Source: Salinilacustrithrix flava
GTDB lineage: Bacteria > Actinomycetota > Acidimicrobiia > Acidimicrobiales > Salinilacustritrichaceae
Direction: 5' to 3'
DNA: 64,000 nt
Assembly (NCBI RefSeq): GCF_041228405.1
Contig: NZ_CP133888.1
Span: 2,914,001 to 2,978,000, forward strand
This document shows, piece by piece, positions 49,815 to 57,521 of this stretch. The position numbers were made by a program, and so were the translations under genes. The stretch's first letter is position 1, and each line of letters starts with the position of its first letter. The notes under the pieces are model-generated. The model saw only the letters and a program-made list of their open reading frames with translations, had not been told where the DNA came from and searched no databases.

Positions 49815-49848
49815 CAGCGGTGACGCTACCGGAAGGGCATGAGATGCA

Positions 49849-50298
49849 TCAAGGTGCAGTGATGCCTCGGCGCACCTCGCCGTCGACCCGAGCCGAGATC
49901 GTGAGCACGTCGCGGGACGGATCGCCGAGGGCCTGCACGAAGAGGTGCCGCACCGTCCGGCGCACCGTGACCACCACGCCGTCGCCGTCGGGCTCGGCGG
50001 AGACGAGCTCGAGGTCGTCGATGCCGGCAGCGGTGATCGCCCGGGCGGCGATCGCCTCCACCCGATCGGGGTCGTAGACGATCTCGCCGCTCGTGCGAGC
50101 CGCGTCGAGGTCGAAGCCGGCGCCGGCAGCATCGTTCGCGGCGTCGAAGGCCACGTTGTAGGCCTGGCGCTGGCCCAGGTACACGATGGCCGAGTCCACG
50201 GCGATGGCGCCGAGCAGCAGCACGATGAGGACGGCGGCCGGCATGAGCATCAGCACCGAGCCGCGCTCGTGGCGCCGGGTCGACGTGGCTCGCGTCAC
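49849..50298 (-). CDS. TadE/TadG-like pilus assembly protein
   Basis: A 149-residue protein with the N-terminal signature of Tad minor pseudopilins: RHERGSVLMLMPAAVLIVLLLGAIAVDSA, given as residues 9-38, followed by YLGQRQAYNVAFDAANDAAGAG. The rest is an extracytoplasmic domain (AITAAGIDDLELVSAEPDGD, VVVTVRRTVRHLFVQAL). TadE/TadG-type proteins help assemble Flp/Tad pili. GTG 50298 overlaps the preceding stop, so it forms a set with the next two genes upstream. tadA, tadB, tadC and flp are not in the window. Confidence 0.72.
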   Translation of the reverse strand: MTRATSTRRHERGSVLMLMPAAVLIVLLLGAIAVDSAIVYLGQRQAYNVAFDAANDAAGAGFDLDAARTSGEIVYDPDRVEAIAARAITAAGIDDLELVSAEPDGDGVVVTVRRTVRHLFVQALGDPSRDVLTISARVDGEVRRGITAP

Positions 50299-50771
50299 TG
50301 GATGCACGAGGCCACGCCACCGACGCCGGAGCGGGTGGGATCGATGAGCTCGCCGCGGGTGGCCTGGACGTCGAAGGCGTCCCCGAACCCGCCGACGAAG
50401 GGCAGGCGGACGGCCGGGACCTGGAGCGCCACCGTGACCTCGATGCGCTCGCAGCGGACGAAGGCAGCGTGGGGCGGTCCGAGCCGGACCGTGGCGGGAC
50501 CGGTGCGGCCGTGGTCGGCGAGGGTGTCGGTGGCGATGGCGGTGGCGCCGGCCCGGAGCGCATCGGCGGTGGTGGTCTGCCCGGCGGCCTCGACCACCCA
50601 GCGCGCCGACTCCCGAGCCGCGGCGTCGGCGGCGAACTTGGCGTCGACGACACCCCAGATGTTGGTGATGAGCAAGGCGCCGCCCACGAAGATGAGCAGC
50701 CCGAAGGGGAGCACCTCCATCCCGCCGGCCTGGCCTCGCTCGCCACGGCGCCGGAGCCCGGAGCCCGTCAC
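50295..50771 (-). CDS. TadE-like pilus assembly protein
   Basis: A 158-residue protein starting with an RGERGQAGGMEVLPFGLLIF stretch, the TadE-type glycine followed by a hydrophobic segment with Glu at +5. It continues NIWGVVDAKFAADAAARESARWVVEAA. The outer part contains PAVRLPFVGGFGDAFDVQATRG and two Cys residues. It is of the same type as its neighbour but not a close copy. GTG 50771 overlaps the stop of the truncated gene upstream, and its own stop overlaps the next start. Confidence 0.72.
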   Translation of the reverse strand: MTGSGLRRRGERGQAGGMEVLPFGLLIFVGGALLITNIWGVVDAKFAADAAARESARWVVEAAGQTTTADALRAGATAIATDTLADHGRTGPATVRLGPPHAAFVRCERIEVTVALQVPAVRLPFVGGFGDAFDVQATRGELIDPTRSGVGGVASCIQ

Positions 50772-51070
50772 GGCCCCGCCGCCTGGAAGACCTCGAGCCG
50801 GGCGCGCATGGTGCGGCTGAACTCGGTGGGGCTGTAGCCCGACCAGCGCACCGGCAGCAGGATCGGCAGCGCCGCGTCGACGGTGACCGCCACGGTGTCG
50901 TCGCGCCCGTCGCCATCGGCGTCCGCCAGGGCGAAGGCGAAGTCGGCGTCGTCGCCGTACCCGCCGAGGCGCCGGCGGGCCTCCTCGGCGTAGGCGTCGA
51001 AGCGGGCCTGATCGAGGCTGGTGCCCTCGTTCGCAGCCCGCTGGGCCAGGTCCGACGCCACGGCGGTCAC
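50768..51070 (-). pseudogene. 5'-truncated Tad-like gene
   Basis: Only the last 100 codons remain: ASDLAQRAANEGTSLDQARF, ALADADGDGRDDTVAVTVDA, LPILLPVRWSGYSPTEFSRT and the end EVFQAAGP. The pattern is that of the mature part of a TadE-like protein, but the hydrophobic N-terminal segment is absent. The open frame upstream reaches a TAG at 51095-51097 without a signal or membrane segment, and the sequence beyond 51071 belongs to a different gene on the other strand. The loss probably reflects a deletion. Translation from GTG 51070 is possible but would give a cytoplasmic fragment. Confidence 0.65.
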
Positions 51071-51236
51071 GGTGGTGCGGGGCGAGCTGGCCGCCTACCG
51101 CTTCGGGCGGGTGATCCGCATCAAGCAGTCCGACGTCGACGCCTTCATCGAAGGTGCCCGCATCGAGCCCGGCTCGCTCGAGCACCTCTACCCGGACTCC
51201 GGCGCCAAGCCGGAGGAGGCCGACCTCGACGTCTAG
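51071..51236 (+). pseudogene. 5'-truncated excisionase-family HTH gene
   Basis: The 3' part of a gene for a BldC/excisionase-like DNA-binding protein: GELAAYRFGRVIRIKQSDVD, AFIEGARIEPGSLEHLYPDS, then an acidic end DLDV. The first helix-turn-helix and the start codon are missing; upstream of about 51071 the sequence is that of the truncated Tad gene. Its TAG stop lies in the 10-bp target duplication of the IS element. An ATG at 51021 opens the same frame but reads through antisense Tad sequence. Confidence 0.68.
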
Positions 51237-51240
51237 GGCT
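51231..51240. repeat. Target-site duplication, left
   Basis: GTCTAGGGCT, identical to 52375-52384, flanks the IS element. Confidence 0.85.
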
Positions 51241-51285
51241 TCCAGGCCGGGGTTCGAGGTGACAGATGGGCCCTGTGGTTGATGG

Positions 51286-52278
51286 TCATGCTGCTTGGCG
51301 GCGGCGGTGGGTGTCGAGGATCTCGGAGGGCTTGCGGCCGGCCATGTAGTCGCCGTGGTTGCGTCGCCGCGTGTTGTAGCGGATCAGCCAGGCGTTGGCT
51401 TCGGCCTGGAGCTGGCGGACCGAGTTGAAGTGGCGTCGGTGGAACGCTGGCCGCCAGCACTCCTGGAGCATCGTGCCCTGGAACCGTTCGCACACGGCGT
51501 TGTGGTTCGGTGAGCGGGGCGGGATCCGGACGTGGTCGATGCCGATCTCGGCGAGGTGGTGCCGGAACGCGAGTCCCTTGTACTCGGGTCCGTTGTCGGA
51601 CAGCACCCGCCGGAGCGGGATCCCAAGGCGGCGCATCGTGGTGCGGACGTGGTCGATGAAGCGGATCGTGTCGGCGGTGGTGACCGGCCCGATGATGAGC
51701 TTCACGATCGCCCATCGGGTGCAGGTGTCCACGGCGGTGAGTTGGTACACCTTGCCCACGCCTTTGAGGTTGCCGATGTAGAAGCTGTCCACGGCCACGA
51801 GATCGCCAGGGTGGCCGGCCCAGTGGCAGAACCCGAACGGCTCGCCCAGCGCTTCGGTGACCGGTTCGGTAATGATCCCGGCCAGCGCAGCGATTGCCGC
51901 AGCCCGGGCGATGCGTTGGCGGCGCCGACCCAGGCCGTGGTCGACCAGAATCCGCTGCACGGTCGTCTTGCCGATCTCATAGCCCAGCTCCTGGAGCCGG
52001 TCGGCGAGCTGGCGGCAGCCGAGCGTCGGCTCGACTACGGCAACGGCGAGCAGGTCGGCGACCACGTGGGTCGGGGTCTCGCTGGGCTGGGCCGGGCGGC
52101 GCCGGTCTCTGGGCCACAGCGCCTCGAGCCCGTAGAGCTCGGAGGTGTTCTTCCATTCGTAGTAGCGGGTGCGGGACACGCCGATCTGGCGGCAGGCGGC
52201 GGAGATGTTGCCGAGTTCTTCAGCGAGATCAAGCAACCGGACGCGCCGGTGGTAGATGATCTCTGCAGAGGTGGTCAT
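51286..52278 (-). CDS. IS481-family transposase
   Basis: A 330-residue DDE transposase. The N-terminal HTH (LAEELGNISAACRQIGVSRT, RYYEWKNTSELYGLEALWP) is followed by the integrase core. The three acidic residues lie in DLVAVDSFYIGNLKG, VLSDNGPEYKG and NHNAVCERFQGTM. The C-terminal LIRYNTRRRNHGDYMAGRKPSE is typical of the IS481/IS3 group. ATG 52278 begins MTTSAEIIYHRRVRLL; the longer in-frame version would run outside the element. The start is preceded by a hairpin that would bury the Shine-Dalgarno. The frame is intact, so it may be active. Confidence 0.93.
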   Translation of the reverse strand: MTTSAEIIYHRRVRLLDLAEELGNISAACRQIGVSRTRYYEWKNTSELYGLEALWPRDRRRPAQPSETPTHVVADLLAVAVVEPTLGCRQLADRLQELGYEIGKTTVQRILVDHGLGRRRQRIARAAAIAALAGIITEPVTEALGEPFGFCHWAGHPGDLVAVDSFYIGNLKGVGKVYQLTAVDTCTRWAIVKLIIGPVTTADTIRFIDHVRTTMRRLGIPLRRVLSDNGPEYKGLAFRHHLAEIGIDHVRIPPRSPNHNAVCERFQGTMLQECWRPAFHRRHFNSVRQLQAEANAWLIRYNTRRRNHGDYMAGRKPSEILDTHRRRQAA

Positions 52279-52285
52279 GGTGATG

Positions 52286-52312
52286 GGTTCCTTTGGATCT
52301 GTGGAAGGAACC
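52286..52312 (-). promoter_or_regulatory. RBS-sequestering hairpin in transposase leader
   Basis: In the minus-strand RNA, GGTTCCTT (5') pairs with AAGGAACC (3') over an 11-nt loop. The 3' arm contains the AAGGA ribosome site, 10 nt before the transposase ATG. IS elements use such structures to stop translation of read-through transcripts. Confidence 0.65.
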
Positions 52313-52374
52313 ACAGGGTCCATCACCAGGCCCCTCTGTAGAGGGACCTGCAACCTCAACCCCCGGACAGCAAG

Positions 52375-52384
52375 GTCTAGGGCT
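52375..52384. repeat. Target-site duplication, right
   Basis: GTCTAGGGCT, identical to 51231-51240. It includes the stop codon (CTA on the plus strand) of the 52377-52982 gene. Confidence 0.85.
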
Positions 52385-52982
52385 GCAGGACCAGCACGGC
52401 GACCGCGGCGAGGGGGATCCACACCGGTGCCGGCGGATCGCCGTCGCTCCGCAACCGCACGACATCGGTGCCGGCGCTGCGCAGCTCACCGCGGACGACC
52501 TGCCCCGAGCGCGTCCGGATGAGCACCTCGGGCCGGTCGGCGGCGAGGGGACCGACCACCGCGTCGAGGGCGACCTCCACCAGCACGGTGCGGTCGCCGA
52601 TCACGGCCCGCCCACCCGGCTCGGCCCGCACCACCTCCACGGCCTCGGTGCGCACGAGCACGTCCTGGTCCCGCTCGCTGCGCAGGGCGAGGAAGTCGGC
52701 GCCGACCCCGACGATGGCGCCGCGGACCCGGTGCTCGCCCACGTCGAGGACGACCGGGCGACCCCGCTCGGCCAGGTCGACCAGCGCGCCGATGGTGCTG
52801 GCCTCCTCCTCGGCCTGGACGCGCAGCCACCGCTGGCGGGTGCGCTGACGCGCCGCCTCGTCGACGAGCGCGTCGGCGGCCCATCGCTCGAGCGACCGGG
52901 CCAGGGCGTCGGTCCCGCCCAGCACGCCGCCGGCTGCCGAGCGGGCGGCAGCCGGCAGGTCGGTGCCGTCGTCGTGGTGCAC
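52377..52982 (-). CDS. Hypothetical protein with two small beta-barrel-like repeats
   Basis: A 201-residue soluble protein that I do not recognise. After a helical N-terminal third (ARSLERWAADALVDEAARQR, RQRWLRVQAEEEASTIGALV) come two similar beta-rich parts. One is DVGEHRVRGAIVGVGADFLALRSERDQ and the other RTRSGQVVRGELRSAGTDVV with LRSDGD. Each has the rhythm of an Sm/SH3-like barrel, as in proteins of bacterial RNA-binding or LSm type. It ends with a hydrophobic WIPLAAVAVLVLQP. GTG 52982 is divergent from phoH, 42 bp apart. Its stop lies within the IS target duplication and remains intact. Confidence 0.6.
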   Translation of the reverse strand: MHHDDGTDLPAAARSAAGGVLGGTDALARSLERWAADALVDEAARQRTRQRWLRVQAEEEASTIGALVDLAERGRPVVLDVGEHRVRGAIVGVGADFLALRSERDQDVLVRTEAVEVVRAEPGGRAVIGDRTVLVEVALDAVVGPLAADRPEVLIRTRSGQVVRGELRSAGTDVVRLRSDGDPPAPVWIPLAAVAVLVLQP

Positions 52983-53024
52983 TGGGTCTCCCGGGGGTCG
53001 GGTGCCGGTAGGATCCGGCTGATC

Positions 53025-54002
53025 GTGTCGGACACCCAAGTCGTCGTCAACGTCCCCGGCAACCACCTCATGGCCGGGCTGCTCGGCCAGCGAGACGAGC
53101 TGCTGCGACTCGTTGAGCGCGCCTTCCCCGACACGGACATCCACGCCCGGGGCAACGAGATCGCCGTCGTGGGGCCCGAAGCCGCCAACGCCGGCAAGGT
53201 CTTCGAGGAGCTGGTGCTGCTCGTGGCGTCCGGGCAGCTGCTCGATGCCGAGAGCGTGCAGCGGGCCATCGACATGGTGATCCACGACGAGCGGCCCTCC
53301 GAGCTGATGGCCACGGAGATCCTGCGCTCGGCAAAGGGCAACGCCGTGCGGCCCAAGACGGCCGGGCAGCGCCGCTACATCGAGGCCATCCGCGACCACG
53401 TCATCACCTTCGGCCTCGGCCCCGCCGGCACCGGCAAGTCCTGGCTCGCCGTGGCCATGGCCGTGCAGGCGCTGCACCGCAACGAGGTCGAGCGCATCAT
53501 CCTCACCCGGCCGGCGGTCGAGGCAGGGGAGCGGCTCGGCTTCCTGCCGGGGGACCTCATGGCCAAGATCGATCCCTACCTGCGGCCGCTCTACGACGCC
53601 CTCTACGACATGGTCGACCCCGAGGGCGCGCAGCGCCTCCTCGAGCGCAACCTGGTCGAGGTCGCGCCGCTGGCCTTCATGCGCGGTCGGACGCTCAACG
53701 CGAGCTTCATCATCCTGGACGAGGCCCAGAACGCCACGGCCGAGCAGATGAAGATGTTCCTCACCCGGATCGGGTTCGGCTCGAAGGTCGTGGTCACCGG
53801 GGACACGTCCCAGGTCGACGTGCAGGGCGGCAAGTCGGGCCTCGCCGACCTCGAGCGCATCCTCGATGGCATCGAGGGCCTCAGCTTCGTGCACCTCGGC
53901 GCTCGTGACGTGGTGCGGCACCGGATCGTGCAGGACATCGTGAACGCCTACGACCGCAGCGGTCCGCCGAAGCCGGCGCCCGGGGGGCGATCGCCCCGAT
54001 GA
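53025..54002 (+). CDS. phoH: PhoH family ATPase
   Basis: A 325-residue PhoH-like protein, a predicted RNA-associated P-loop ATPase/helicase. The N-terminal KH-like part (about 1-100; HLMAGLLGQRDELLRLVERA) is followed by the Walker A GLGPAGTGKSWLAV, LTRPAVEAGERLGFLPGD, the Walker B FIILDEAQNATAEQM and VVVTGDTSQVD. ATG does not occur; GTG 53025 stands 10 nt after TAGGAT. It overlaps ybeY by 4 bp. The phoH-ybeY pair is linked to rRNA processing in many bacteria. Confidence 0.95.
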   Translation: MSDTQVVVNVPGNHLMAGLLGQRDELLRLVERAFPDTDIHARGNEIAVVGPEAANAGKVFEELVLLVASGQLLDAESVQRAIDMVIHDERPSELMATEILRSAKGNAVRPKTAGQRRYIEAIRDHVITFGLGPAGTGKSWLAVAMAVQALHRNEVERIILTRPAVEAGERLGFLPGDLMAKIDPYLRPLYDALYDMVDPEGAQRLLERNLVEVAPLAFMRGRTLNASFIILDEAQNATAEQMKMFLTRIGFGSKVVVTGDTSQVDVQGGKSGLADLERILDGIEGLSFVHLGARDVVRHRIVQDIVNAYDRSGPPKPAPGGRSPR

Positions 54003-54523
54003 GCGTCAGCGTCTTCGGGGTCGACGAGCAAGACGACGAGCCGATCGACGTCGGTCGGTGGGTGCGCCTGGCCGAGCAGGTCCTGGACGCAGAAGGCGTG
54101 CGGCGCACCAGCGAGCTCAGCCTGCTCTTCGTCGACGCCACCACCATGGCCGAGCTCAACGAGCGGCACATGGGCAAGACCGGTCCCACCGACGTGTTGG
54201 CCTTCCCGATCGACGACGAGGGCCTCGAGCACGGACGCTGGCCCGACAACGGCACGCCCGGCCCGGACCGCCCGCCGCTGGACCTGGACGACGTGCCGGT
54301 GCTGCTCGGTGACGTGGTGGTGTGCCCGTCGGTCGCCGCCGCCCAGGCCCCCGAGCACGCCGGTCAGCCCCAGCACGACGGCACGCTGGTGGACGAGGTC
54401 GCCCTGCTGGTGGTGCACGGCATCCTGCACGTCCTCGGACACGACCACGCCGAACCGGACGAGACCGCGGTGATGCAGGCCAAGGAACAGGCCCACCTGG
54501 CATCGTTCCACCTCCGGTCGTGA
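53999..54523 (+). CDS. ybeY: Endoribonuclease YbeY
   Basis: Single-strand RNase involved in 16S rRNA 3' maturation and ribosome quality control. The 174-residue protein has the zinc-binding signature VVHGILHVLGHDH (HGxxHxxGxDH). The upstream MAELNERHMGKTGPTDVLAF stretch is also conserved in the family. It has an insert rich in Pro and Asp (about 88-105). The ATG overlaps the phoH stop and its stop overlaps the next GTG, so the four-gene operon phoH-ybeY-CNNM-era is tightly coupled. Confidence 0.96.
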   Translation: MSVSVFGVDEQDDEPIDVGRWVRLAEQVLDAEGVRRTSELSLLFVDATTMAELNERHMGKTGPTDVLAFPIDDEGLEHGRWPDNGTPGPDRPPLDLDDVPVLLGDVVVCPSVAAAQAPEHAGQPQHDGTLVDEVALLVVHGILHVLGHDHAEPDETAVMQAKEQAHLASFHLRS

Positions 54524-55812
54524 GCCTCCCCCTCACCGCCCTCGCCGTCGTGGCCCTGCTCGTGGTCGTCGTCGTGCTCGCCCTGTGCGAGACGGTCCTG
54601 GCCCACACCAGCCGGGCCCGCGTCGCGATGCTGGCCGACGAGGGCGCCCACCGCGCCGGCGACCTCGTGGCGCTCCTGGCCCGCCGCCAGACGAACCTGA
54701 CCGTCATCGTGGTCGTCCGCCACGCCGCCCAGATCGGGGCGGTGCTGGTCGTGCTCGCCCACGTCGAGCGCTACGACCCCCAGCCGATCACGTGGGTGGG
54801 TTCCATCGCCGCCATCGTCGTCGTCTCCGCCTTCATCGAGGGTGTGGCCAAGACGGTCGCGCTCGTCCGCACCGATGCGGTCGGGCACCGGGTGGCGCCC
54901 GTCGGGCGCTTCGTCACCCGCCTCCCGCTGCTGCCGCTGCTCGCCGAGCGCCTCGGCCGTCGGATCCGCCGCCGGGAGCCGGGCGACGACCACGACCACG
55001 AGCGCCCGTCCGTGTCGGAGGAGGAGCTGCTCGCCTTCGCCGAGGTCGCCGTCGAAGCCGAGGCGATCGAGGAGGAGGAGCACGCCCTCATCGAGTCGAT
55101 CATCGAGTTCGGCGACACGATCGTCCGGGAGGTCATGGTGCCCCGCCTCGACATGGTCACCGTCGAGGCCAGCTGGCGGGTGAGCGACGTGATGGAGGTC
55201 ATCATCCTCAACGGGTTCAGCCGCATCCCGGTCATCGGCACGGGCATCGACGACATCGTCGGCCTCGCCTACGCGAAGGACCTCATGCGATCCGAGCGCG
55301 ACGGCACCGGTGACGAGCCCGTCGGCCAGCACGTCCGGCCGGCCCGCTTCGTGCCCGAGCAGCAGCGGGTGTCGGTGCTGCTGCCCCAGATGCAGGCGGA
55401 GCAGTTCCACATGGCGGTGGTCATCGACGAGTACGGCGGCGTCGCCGGTCTGGTCACCTTGGAGGACCTCATCGAGGAGCTCGTCGGCGAGATCGTCGAC
55501 GAGTACGACGTCGAGGACCCCATGGCCGAGCCGCTGCCAGGCGGGGCCTACCGGGTCAACGCCCGCATGCCGCTCGACGAGGTGAACGACCTCCTCGACG
55601 CCGACCTGCCGGAGGGCGACTGGGACACGATCGGTGGCCTGCTGTTCAGCTGGCTCGGGCACGTCCCGACGAACGGCGAGTCCATCGACATCGGATCGCA
55701 CCGACTCACCGCATCGCGCGTGCAGGGCCGCCGGATCGGCCTCGTCCGCATCGACCGCATCACCCCCGCCGAGGCAGCCGAAGCCGACGTGGCATCGGAG
55801 CGGACCGGATGA
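54520..55812 (+). CDS. Hemolysin C/CorC-type CNNM + CBS protein
   Basis: A 430-residue membrane protein. The N-terminal CNNM (DUF21) domain has four membrane segments (about 4-22, 65-85, 90-112 and a fourth near 125). It is followed by two CBS domains (about 210-330; GDTIVREVMVPRLDMVTVEA, GFSRIPVIGTGIDDIVGLAY, MAVVIDEYGGVAGLVTLEDL) and a CorC_HlyC domain (YRVNARMPLDEVNDLLDADL). Related proteins export Mg2+ or Co2+. The genomic position between ybeY and era is universal in bacteria. GTG 54520. Confidence 0.93.
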   Translation: MSLPLTALAVVALLVVVVVLALCETVLAHTSRARVAMLADEGAHRAGDLVALLARRQTNLTVIVVVRHAAQIGAVLVVLAHVERYDPQPITWVGSIAAIVVVSAFIEGVAKTVALVRTDAVGHRVAPVGRFVTRLPLLPLLAERLGRRIRRREPGDDHDHERPSVSEEELLAFAEVAVEAEAIEEEEHALIESIIEFGDTIVREVMVPRLDMVTVEASWRVSDVMEVIILNGFSRIPVIGTGIDDIVGLAYAKDLMRSERDGTGDEPVGQHVRPARFVPEQQRVSVLLPQMQAEQFHMAVVIDEYGGVAGLVTLEDLIEELVGEIVDEYDVEDPMAEPLPGGAYRVNARMPLDEVNDLLDADLPEGDWDTIGGLLFSWLGHVPTNGESIDIGSHRLTASRVQGRRIGLVRIDRITPAEAAEADVASERTG

Positions 55813-56660
55813 GGTCCGGCTTCGTCACCTTCGTCGGACGTCCCAACGTGGGCAAGTCCACGCTGCTCAACCAGATCCTCGGCGAGAAGGTCTCGATCGT
55901 CTCGGACAAGGTCCAGACGACGCGGTCCCAGATCCGGGGTGTGCTCAACCTGGACGAGGGGTCGGGCGGGCCGGCCCAGGTCGTCTTCGTCGACACGCCC
56001 GGGATCCACAAGCCGCGGACCCCGCTCGGCGACCGCCTCAACGCCACGGCCAGCAGTGCCGTGCGCGACGTCGACGTGGTGTGCCTGCTGGTGGACGCCA
56101 CGATGCCGATCGGTCGCGGCGACCGCTTCATCGCGCAGAAGGTCCCGAGGGACGCCGTGCTCGTGGTGAACAAGGTCGACCGGGCCAGCCCGGAGCAGGT
56201 GCTGGCCCAGCTGTCGGCCGCGTCGGAGTTCGGGCTCGAGTCCTACTTCCCGGTGTCGGCCCGGACGGGCGACGGCGTCGACGACCTCGTCAAGCACCTG
56301 GTGAGCCGTCTGCCGGAGGGGCCGCAGTACTACCCGGAGGGCATGACCTCGGATCAGCCCGACGCCATCTGGGTGGCCGAGCTCGTGCGCGAGCAGCTCC
56401 TGGCCGTCACGCGCGACGAGCTGCCGCACTCCATCGCCACCCGCGTCACCGAGCTCGAGTGGCCCTACATCCGGGTCGAGATCATGGTGGAGCGTGACTC
56501 CCAGAAGGGGATCGTCATCGGCCACAAGGGTGCGGTCCTCAAGGAGGTGGGTTCCAAGGTGCGGGCCCAGCTGCGGGAGGGGGCCTACTTGGAGCTGCAG
56601 GTCGTCGTCCGCAAGGACTGGCAGCGTCGCCCCGCCGACCTGGATGATCTCGGCTTCTAG
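55809..56660 (+). CDS. era: GTPase Era
   Basis: Ribosome-assembly GTPase that binds the 3' end of 16S rRNA. The 283-residue protein has G1 GRPNVGKSTLLNQ, G2 TTRSQIRG, G3 DTPGI and G4 NKVD, and a C-terminal KH domain (MVERDSQKGIVIGHKGAVLK, EVGSKVRAQLREGAYLELQV). Length is slightly short of E. coli Era but complete. The ATG overlaps the CNNM stop. The next gene has its own -10. Confidence 0.96.
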   Translation: MRSGFVTFVGRPNVGKSTLLNQILGEKVSIVSDKVQTTRSQIRGVLNLDEGSGGPAQVVFVDTPGIHKPRTPLGDRLNATASSAVRDVDVVCLLVDATMPIGRGDRFIAQKVPRDAVLVVNKVDRASPEQVLAQLSAASEFGLESYFPVSARTGDGVDDLVKHLVSRLPEGPQYYPEGMTSDQPDAIWVAELVREQLLAVTRDELPHSIATRVTELEWPYIRVEIMVERDSQKGIVIGHKGAVLKEVGSKVRAQLREGAYLELQVVVRKDWQRRPADLDDLGF

Positions 56661-56696
56661 CGCTTCTGCCGCGTTCATCGCGCGTTGTCGACCACG

Positions 56697-56702
56697 TACG
56701 CT
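56697..56702 (+). promoter_or_regulatory. Putative -10 of HTH/B12-domain gene
   Basis: TACGCT lies 9 nt before ATG 56712; no Shine-Dalgarno. Confidence 0.42.
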
Positions 56703-56711
56703 GTCCCCACC

Positions 56712-57521
56712 ATGGCCGACCGCATCGACCTCCAGGAGGCTGCCCGTCGGCTCGGGGTGCACTACCAGACCGCGTACCGATGGGTGCGCGAGGGGCGGAT
56801 CCCGGCGGTGCGGGTGCGGGGCCGCTACGAGCTCGAGATCAGCGACGTGGACGCCTACGCCCGCGAGCGCGATGCGCCCAGCCCGGCGACGGTGCGGAGC
56901 AGTCGGCGCGAGTGGGGTCGATCGGCCGATCGGCTCCTGTCCGCGCTCTGCGACGGCGACGAGCGGACCGCCACCGACGTCGTGTCCCGCCTGCATGCCC
57001 AGGGCGAGTCGACCCTCGACGTGCTGTCCCGCGTCGTGGCCCCGGCCATGGCCGGCATCGGGGATCGGTGGGCGGCGGGTGAGCTGACCGTGGCCCATGA
57101 GCACCGGGCGTCGGAGGTCGTGTCCCGCCTCCTCGTCGGCATCGACCAGCGCCGCCCCGGGCGGCCGCGCGGCACCGTGGTCGTCACCGCCCCGCCCGGT
57201 GAGCAGCACGGCCTGCCGGTGGACATGGCCGCGGCCGTGCTGCGCGAGGACGGCTGGAACGTCGAGCTGCTGGGTCGTGACATGCCGGCCGATGCGCTGC
57301 ACGGCTTCGTCGCATCGATCGCCCCCGACCTGGTGGTGCTGACCGTGACGACCCCGGCCGCGGCCGAGGCGGCCGACGCCATCAGCCACGACCTGAGCGA
57401 CGCCGGCCACGACGTGCTGGTGGGGGAGCCGGGACGGACCCTGTCCGACCTGGTCCAGGGTGCTCGGGCGGTGCGAGCCGAGCAGCGCCGGCTCCTGTCC
57501 CGGCGCAGCGAACCTCAGTAG
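56712..57521 (+). CDS. HTH regulator with cobalamin-binding (CarH-like) sensor domain
   Basis: A 269-residue protein. Residues 5-52 are an excisionase-type HTH (DLQEAARRLGVHYQTAYRWV, then GRYELEISDVDAYA). Residues about 70-140 form a helical bundle like the B12-cap of CarH/LitR: Wx9EH is present (W120, E130, H131). Residues 155-250 are a B12-binding Rossmann-like domain. There the ligand motif DxHxxG reads ExHxxP (E164, H166, P169), and the later LTVTTPAAA and VLVGEPG occupy the SxL and GG positions. The likely ligand is a cobalamin, possibly used as a light sensor. Its stop overlaps the convergent PlsY-like gene by 7 bp. Confidence 0.82.
   Translation: MADRIDLQEAARRLGVHYQTAYRWVREGRIPAVRVRGRYELEISDVDAYARERDAPSPATVRSSRREWGRSADRLLSALCDGDERTATDVVSRLHAQGESTLDVLSRVVAPAMAGIGDRWAAGELTVAHEHRASEVVSRLLVGIDQRRPGRPRGTVVVTAPPGEQHGLPVDMAAAVLREDGWNVELLGRDMPADALHGFVASIAPDLVVLTVTTPAAAEAADAISHDLSDAGHDVLVGEPGRTLSDLVQGARAVRAEQRRLLSRRSEPQ

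Larger units (their letters stand above)
51241..52374 (-). mobile_element. IS481-like insertion sequence
   Basis: An element of 1134 bp with one transposase gene, bounded by the exact 10-bp direct repeat GTCTAGGGCT. Its ends carry imperfect inverted repeats, for example CCGGGGTTCGAGGTGACAG on the left against CCGGGGGTTGAGGTTGCAG read inward from the right (15/19). The outermost 6-8 bp match poorly. The intact duplication and open reading frame indicate a recent insertion. It split a pair of convergent genes that shared the CTAG stop palindrome. Confidence 0.88.

Noticed and set aside
51021..51236. Intact 71-residue HTH protein starting at ATG 51021
   Set aside because: The first 17 codons are antisense to the Tad-like gene and bear no resemblance to the missing HTH N-terminus.
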